DNA of 64,000 nt from CAVQBP01 sp963782475. GTDB lineage: Bacteria; Bacteroidota; Ignavibacteria; Ignavibacteriales; Ignavibacteriaceae. The notes under the pieces were generated by a model that saw nothing but the letters and a program-made list of their open reading frames with translations, was not told where the DNA came from and did not search any database. Positions 60,101 through 64,000 of the stretch are shown here, piece by piece. How positions within the stretch are numbered: position 1 is the first letter of the stretch; the number at the start of each line of letters is the position of its first letter. The stretch covers positions 62,001 to 126,000 of the forward strand of contig CAWAJW010000014.1 in NCBI GenBank assembly GCA_963782475.1, written 5' to 3'. A program made the translations under genes and the position numbers.

Positions 60101-60631
60101 ATGAGTATAGCAGTAACTGAAGATTTATTTTTATCTCAGGTAACTAGGAAAGATAAACCATCTCTAATAAAATATTTAAATGATATTGATATCTATAATA
60201 ATACTTCCAACATTCCTTATCCTTATACTGCAAGGGACGCTGATTGGTGGATTAAACATGTGAAGAATGAAAGAAAAGAAAACGGCAGACTTACCAATTT
60301 TGTAATTCGGGATAAGAATTTAAATCTTATCGGTGGAATTGGTTTTCATCTAAAATACGGGATAAACTCTTATAAAGATGAAATAGGATATTGGCTGGCC
60401 AAAGATTTCTGGAATAAAGGTATTATGACTAAAGTAATAAAAAAATTTTGTGAGATCGGGTTTGCTGAAAATAACTTAATAAGAATTGAAGCAATAGTCT
60501 TGGAAAATAATTTTGCTTCGGCAAGAGTTCTTGAAAAGAATGGTTTTACGAAGGAAGGTTTATTAAAAAAATATCTTCTGAAGGATGGATGTTTGCTTAA
60601 TGTTTTAATCTATTCATTAATTAAAGAATGA
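60101..60631 (+). CDS. GNAT-family N-acetyltransferase (RimJ/RimL-like)
   Basis: 176 residues. PYPYTARDADWWIKHVKNE, then FVIRDKNLNLIGGIGFH, EIGYWLAKDFWNKGIMTKVI (acetyl-CoA-binding motif A region) and RIEAIVLENNFASARVLEKN are characteristic of RimJ/RimL-type acetyltransferases. The acceptor could be a protein N-terminus or a small molecule. Confidence 0.88.
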   Translation: MSIAVTEDLFLSQVTRKDKPSLIKYLNDIDIYNNTSNIPYPYTARDADWWIKHVKNERKENGRLTNFVIRDKNLNLIGGIGFHLKYGINSYKDEIGYWLAKDFWNKGIMTKVIKKFCEIGFAENNLIRIEAIVLENNFASARVLEKNGFTKEGLLKKYLLKDGCLLNVLIYSLIKE

Positions 60632-60786
60632 TATACAGCTCTACTTTAAAATCTCAGTAAATTATTCATATCTTATTTTAGTATAGAATTTTCACTCCTT
60701 TTATTTTAATTTAATAGTTATTCCGTATGTCGGACTATTTGGATATCCTTTATCGAAATTATATCTATTGTATTCATTAAGATCAG

Positions 60787-62905
60787 ATGAAATCTATTTT
60801 ACTAAATATCCCCTTCCTTTTTCTGATAATATTTTCAATAAGCTCTTTTCCGCAAAAAAATAACCCTGCTGAATTTTCTATGTATAAACAAGGAATTGCT
60901 GCTCTAGAAAAAAAGAATCTTGCTGTTGCCGAACAATTCTTCCTTAAATCAATAAAAGAAAATTCCGATGTGCCTTCATTATTTGAATTGTCTAAAATTT
61001 ATATAAAAGAAAATACTATTCTCGGAAGACGTAAAGCAAGGGAACTTCTTGAAAAGGCAATATGGAAAGATCCCAAGAATATTAATTTAAGGTTAGTCTA
61101 TGCTGATCTAATGGAAAATTACAGTAAAGAGATTGCATTTAAAAAATACACGGATATAATTGAAATTGACAGCTCATGCGCTTCTGCATGGTATAATATG
61201 GGCAGACTAAAATCGCTGGAATATTATGATTATAATAAATCTGTCAACAGGGTCGATGAAGGTTATGAATTAAGCCTTGAGAAATATGCTTCTTCTTTAT
61301 TTAAAGATGCGGAATCCTACCTGATAAAGTCGTTAAAATATGATTCTTTAAATTCAGATGCTTACCTAAAGCTCAGTTCTTTATACGAAGATGCGAACGA
61401 ACCCGAAAAAGGAATTCCCTTACTTGAAAAACTTATTAGAATTTATCCTGATAAAATGGATGCTCATTTATATTTAGGACTGCTGTATTATAAAACTTCA
61501 AAATTAACTGAATCTTATAAAGAGTATCAGGCCGCTTTGCTATTAATGTCTATCTCCGAAAGACTCGATTTTACTTATAATTCGGTTGTTGAGCTCCTCG
61601 ATCCTGTGGCTGAAGATATAATAAGTACTTTAAAACCTAAAGAAGTAAGAAATTTTATCGATGCATTTTGGAATGCAAGTGATCCTCTTTTTTTAACTAA
61701 TTATAATGAAAGGCTGCTTGAACATTATTCCAGAGTCGCTTACTCCAATTTAAGATTTAGTTTACCTGGCAAACCGGGATGGAAGACAGACAGGGGAGAA
61801 ATAGTATTGAGGTATGGTGAACCGCTTAACCGCACTCGGTTCAGACCAAGAATAAATGCCGGCGGCAGAACCGCAGTTCAGGTTAAAACAGATGTTTGGC
61901 AATATAAAGATATGACTTTTGGTTTTGAAGACACTTATATGTCGGGTAATTTTGTTTTCTCAGATCCTTTTCCCGGCAGCAGGTATATACCGCAATATAA
62001 CGGAGATACTGAGGCTTTTGCCGATTATGTAAGAAGAGTACGTTTCGAATCTTATAAACCTAAATATGAAGGTCCGTCATTCAGCATTCCCTATGATATT
62101 GTTCAATTTAAAGACTTAAATAAAAACAATAATACTGACGTTTATGTTAACTATGCACTTAATTATAATGACAGTTTAGTAGATAATAACCTAATTAATT
62201 ATAAATATGACTGGGGATTATTTTTTCATGATGATTATTTTAATCAGATTTATAAAAATAAAGGATATGTTACCGGGCTTCCTGTCTCCAATACAGTTGA
62301 AACAGACTCTTTTCATTATGCGATTAATTCAGCAGCAATGAGTGTGAAAACTGATTCAGGAACCCTTGCCTTCGAAATTATTAGAACCTCGGATAAAGGT
62401 GTTTCATCCAATCATGAAAGATTTAAAACAAAAGAATTCAATCAGAACAACCTGGACATGAGTGATATTCTTTTGGCAGAAAAAGTTGATAAGGATAGCA
62501 AAGAATCTTTTCCATTAAAAAGAAAAGATATTAATATACTTCCCAACCCGACATCGGTATTTTCGAAAAATATTAATCTCTATTTATATTATGAAATATA
62601 TAATCTAAAAGTTAATCCTGATGATCTTAGCGGATTTTGATCAAAAAATTACAATAAAAAAAATAAATGAAGAAAACGGGATTCAAAAAGCAATCAATTC
62701 TGTCCTTGGTTTGGTAGGTGTTAGTAAAAATAATGAAGGGATTACATTATCTTCAAATTATAAGACTCAGGGTAAAAACTCACAAATATATCTTCAGCTT
62801 GATATGAATAAATCACAGCCGGGAGATTATCTTATTTTAGTAACTATATCAGACAACATATCTAAAAAAGAAGTATCCAACTCAACAATTATAAAGTGGA
62901 AATAA
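60787..62905 (+). CDS. GWxTD/TPR secreted protein (one frameshift)
   Basis: About 706 residues after correction. A signal peptide (FLFLIIFSISSFPQ) is followed by TPR repeats (about 30-270: GIAALEKKNLAVAEQFFLKS, then ASAWYNMGRLKS and LYLGLLYYKTSKLTES). The GWxTD domain reads KPGWKTDRGEIVLRYGEP with downstream WQYKDMTFGFED. The frame breaks near 62626-62631 (one extra base in GATCTTAGCGG), after which DFDQKITIKKINEENG continues to the TAA at 62903-62905. GWxTD proteins are common in Bacteroidota-Chlorobiota and related phyla; their role is not established. Confidence 0.82.
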
Positions 62906-63175
62906 TAATCAATTGCCTAGCGATATCTAATTGACTTACTATCCTACTAATTATAATGTGAAAATTCTCACAATATTAGAGCTATTCTAGAATTAGATAC
63001 GAACAGGCTATGCATATTTTTCGTACTTAATGCAATTTATTCAGATAATAAATATTTTAAATGAGAAAGAACAGCATATATTCGTCAAAATTTATGCAAT
63101 ATATCATTTTGGTACAATTTTGGCTTGTGATCTAGTGCAAGTGGTCTAAACATATAGGGAAAGGGATAGGTTTTT

Positions 63176-63274
63176 ATGAATACAGAAGGTAATTTCATGC
63201 GGGGTTTTATTAATGGATTGGCGATAGAAGTAGTGTTCATTGTTTTTGTTATCCTGGTTACTTTGGTTATTTAA
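63176..63274 (+). CDS. Possible 32-residue membrane microprotein
   Basis: ATG at 63176 follows GGGAAAGGGATAGG. The peptide MNTEGNFMRGFINGLAIEVV continues with a hydrophobic segment (FIVFVILVTLVI) and ends at TAA 63272-63274, giving a single membrane helix. A good terminator follows at 63353-63384, so a short transcript is plausible. No family is known to me. Confidence 0.45.
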   Translation: MNTEGNFMRGFINGLAIEVVFIVFVILVTLVI

Positions 63275-63352
63275 ATAATTAAAAGGATTTTTATTAACGA
63301 AAATTATATGGGGGAAATTTAAAGCTAAAGTATATTTCTATCCCTTACCCTT

Positions 63353-63384
63353 GAAGCCATAAAGCAATTTATGGCTTTTTTTAT
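63353..63384 (+). terminator. Rho-independent terminator
   Basis: AAGCCATAAA and TTTATGGCTT form a ten-bp stem with a four-base loop followed by TTTTTATTTT. It lies between the microprotein candidate and the convergent symporter gene. Confidence 0.8.
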
Positions 63385-63469
63385 TTTAAACACTAGTAAT
63401 TAAATTAATGAATTGAGTGATTTATATTTTTAAATTACAATTGTGTACCGATTTTTGCTCTCCTTAACA

Positions 63470-64000
63470 TCAAAATAATTGCACCTTTAAAGTTTCACCT
63501 TCTGATTTTGCAATAACCGCTGCACCGCAGGAATCACTCCAAACATTAACAGTAGTCCGGCACATATCAAGAATTCTGTCTACTGCAAGTATTAACCCAA
63601 CCCCCTCTAACGGAAGTCCTACTGAGGATAAAACAACCGTAATCATAACAAGTCCCGCCATAGGAATTCCCGCTGCCCCTATTGAAGCTAACAATGCGGT
63701 AAATACAATAATGAATTGTTGAACAAATCCCAAATGAATTCCATAGGCCTGAGCAATAAATAAAGCGGCAACAAATTCATATAAGGCAGTTCCATCCATA
63801 TTTACAGTTGCTCCTAAAGGTAAGACAAAGCTTGTTATTTTATTTGATACTCCCGCTTCATCTTCTACTGCTTCAAGTGTTAGTGGTAAAGTTGCAGATG
63901 ATGATGAAGTTGAAAAAGCTGTCAGCAAAGGAGTTGTCATAGCTTTGAAATGCAGCCAGGGATTAACTTTGCCATAAAACCGTAATATTAAAGGAAGAGT
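63470..64000 (-). CDS. Dicarboxylate/amino-acid:cation symporter (DAACS), C-terminal part
   Basis: The frame is open to the window end, so only the last 177 residues are seen (from LPLILRFYGKVNPWLHFKAM). Family landmarks are the serine-rich hairpin FSTSSSSATLPLT, FVLPLGATVNMDGTAL (NMDGT sodium site) and DRILDMCRTTVNVWSD in TM8. These transporters take up C4-dicarboxylates, glutamate or aspartate with Na+ or H+. The N-terminal TM1-6 lie beyond the window. Confidence 0.93.
   Translation of the reverse strand, partial: TLPLILRFYGKVNPWLHFKAMTTPLLTAFSTSSSSATLPLTLEAVEDEAGVSNKITSFVLPLGATVNMDGTALYEFVAALFIAQAYGIHLGFVQQFIIVFTALLASIGAAGIPMAGLVMITVVLSSVGLPLEGVGLILAVDRILDMCRTTVNVWSDSCGAAVIAKSEGETLKVQLF

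Overview
The window is AT-rich chromosomal DNA from a bacterium of the Bacteroidota/Chlorobiota side of the tree, most likely an Ignavibacteria-type organism. The best evidence is three large secreted proteins that end in the type IX secretion (T9SS) sorting domain with the NYPNPFNP hallmark. Many signal-peptide and lipoprotein genes, a GWxTD protein and a GH78 rhamnosidase also fit. This lineage call is inference from gene content; no rRNA gene is present.

Layout. 0-24 kb is ordinary chromosome: a T9SS cargo protein, two lipoproteins, mfd (broken by four +1 shifts), murQ, rsmG, mnmG and mnmE on the minus strand, then a plus-strand chaperone cluster hsp20-dnaJ-htpG-clpB closed by a strong terminator, then a SCO1-like protein, a DUF1579-like protein and a GH78 enzyme. 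24.5-35.4 kb is one tight run of 12 same-strand genes: ABC exporter, GT4, PqqD-like protein, HPr-kinase-like protein, two GT2, WbqC-like, PIG-L deacetylase, GNAT, two NTP_transf_5-type nucleotidyltransferases and a GT10-like transferase. It looks like a glycan or peptide-conjugate pathway of the HPr-rel-A kind.

35.5-59.5 kb is an integrative element in the initiator tRNA-fMet gene. It is bounded by 66-bp perfect direct repeats (35539-35604 and 59448-59513), with a tyrosine recombinase next to the left one. Its main cargo is a minus-strand operon that mixes a type I restriction system with a short prokaryotic Argonaute: HsdM-HsdS fusion, SMEK-APAZ-like protein, MID-PIWI Argonaute, HsdR. The last three are joined by stop/start overlaps. 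I consider this the most interesting content of the window. The element also has a phage- or plasmid-like replication/recombination block (DUF3631-like ATPase, iteron-like GTAACA repeats, DUF932-like, Sak4-like ATPase with its P-loop at the C-terminus, RadC, Gp157-like) and an outer-membrane/T9SS cargo block. A 29-nt near-copy of the left junction at 24.1 kb hints at an older event at the same kind of site.

59.5-64 kb is chromosome again: a DUF2188-like protein, a GNAT acetyltransferase, a GWxTD/TPR protein, a possible 32-residue membrane microprotein and the C-terminal part of a dicarboxylate/amino-acid:cation symporter cut by the window end.

About 26 single-base frame breaks can be inferred in nine genes; the reading continues in another frame with family-typical sequence. 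They are unevenly spread (none in 8-23.7 kb or 24.5-41 kb). I cannot tell consensus indels from real decay, so I give full corrected spans and mark the breaks.
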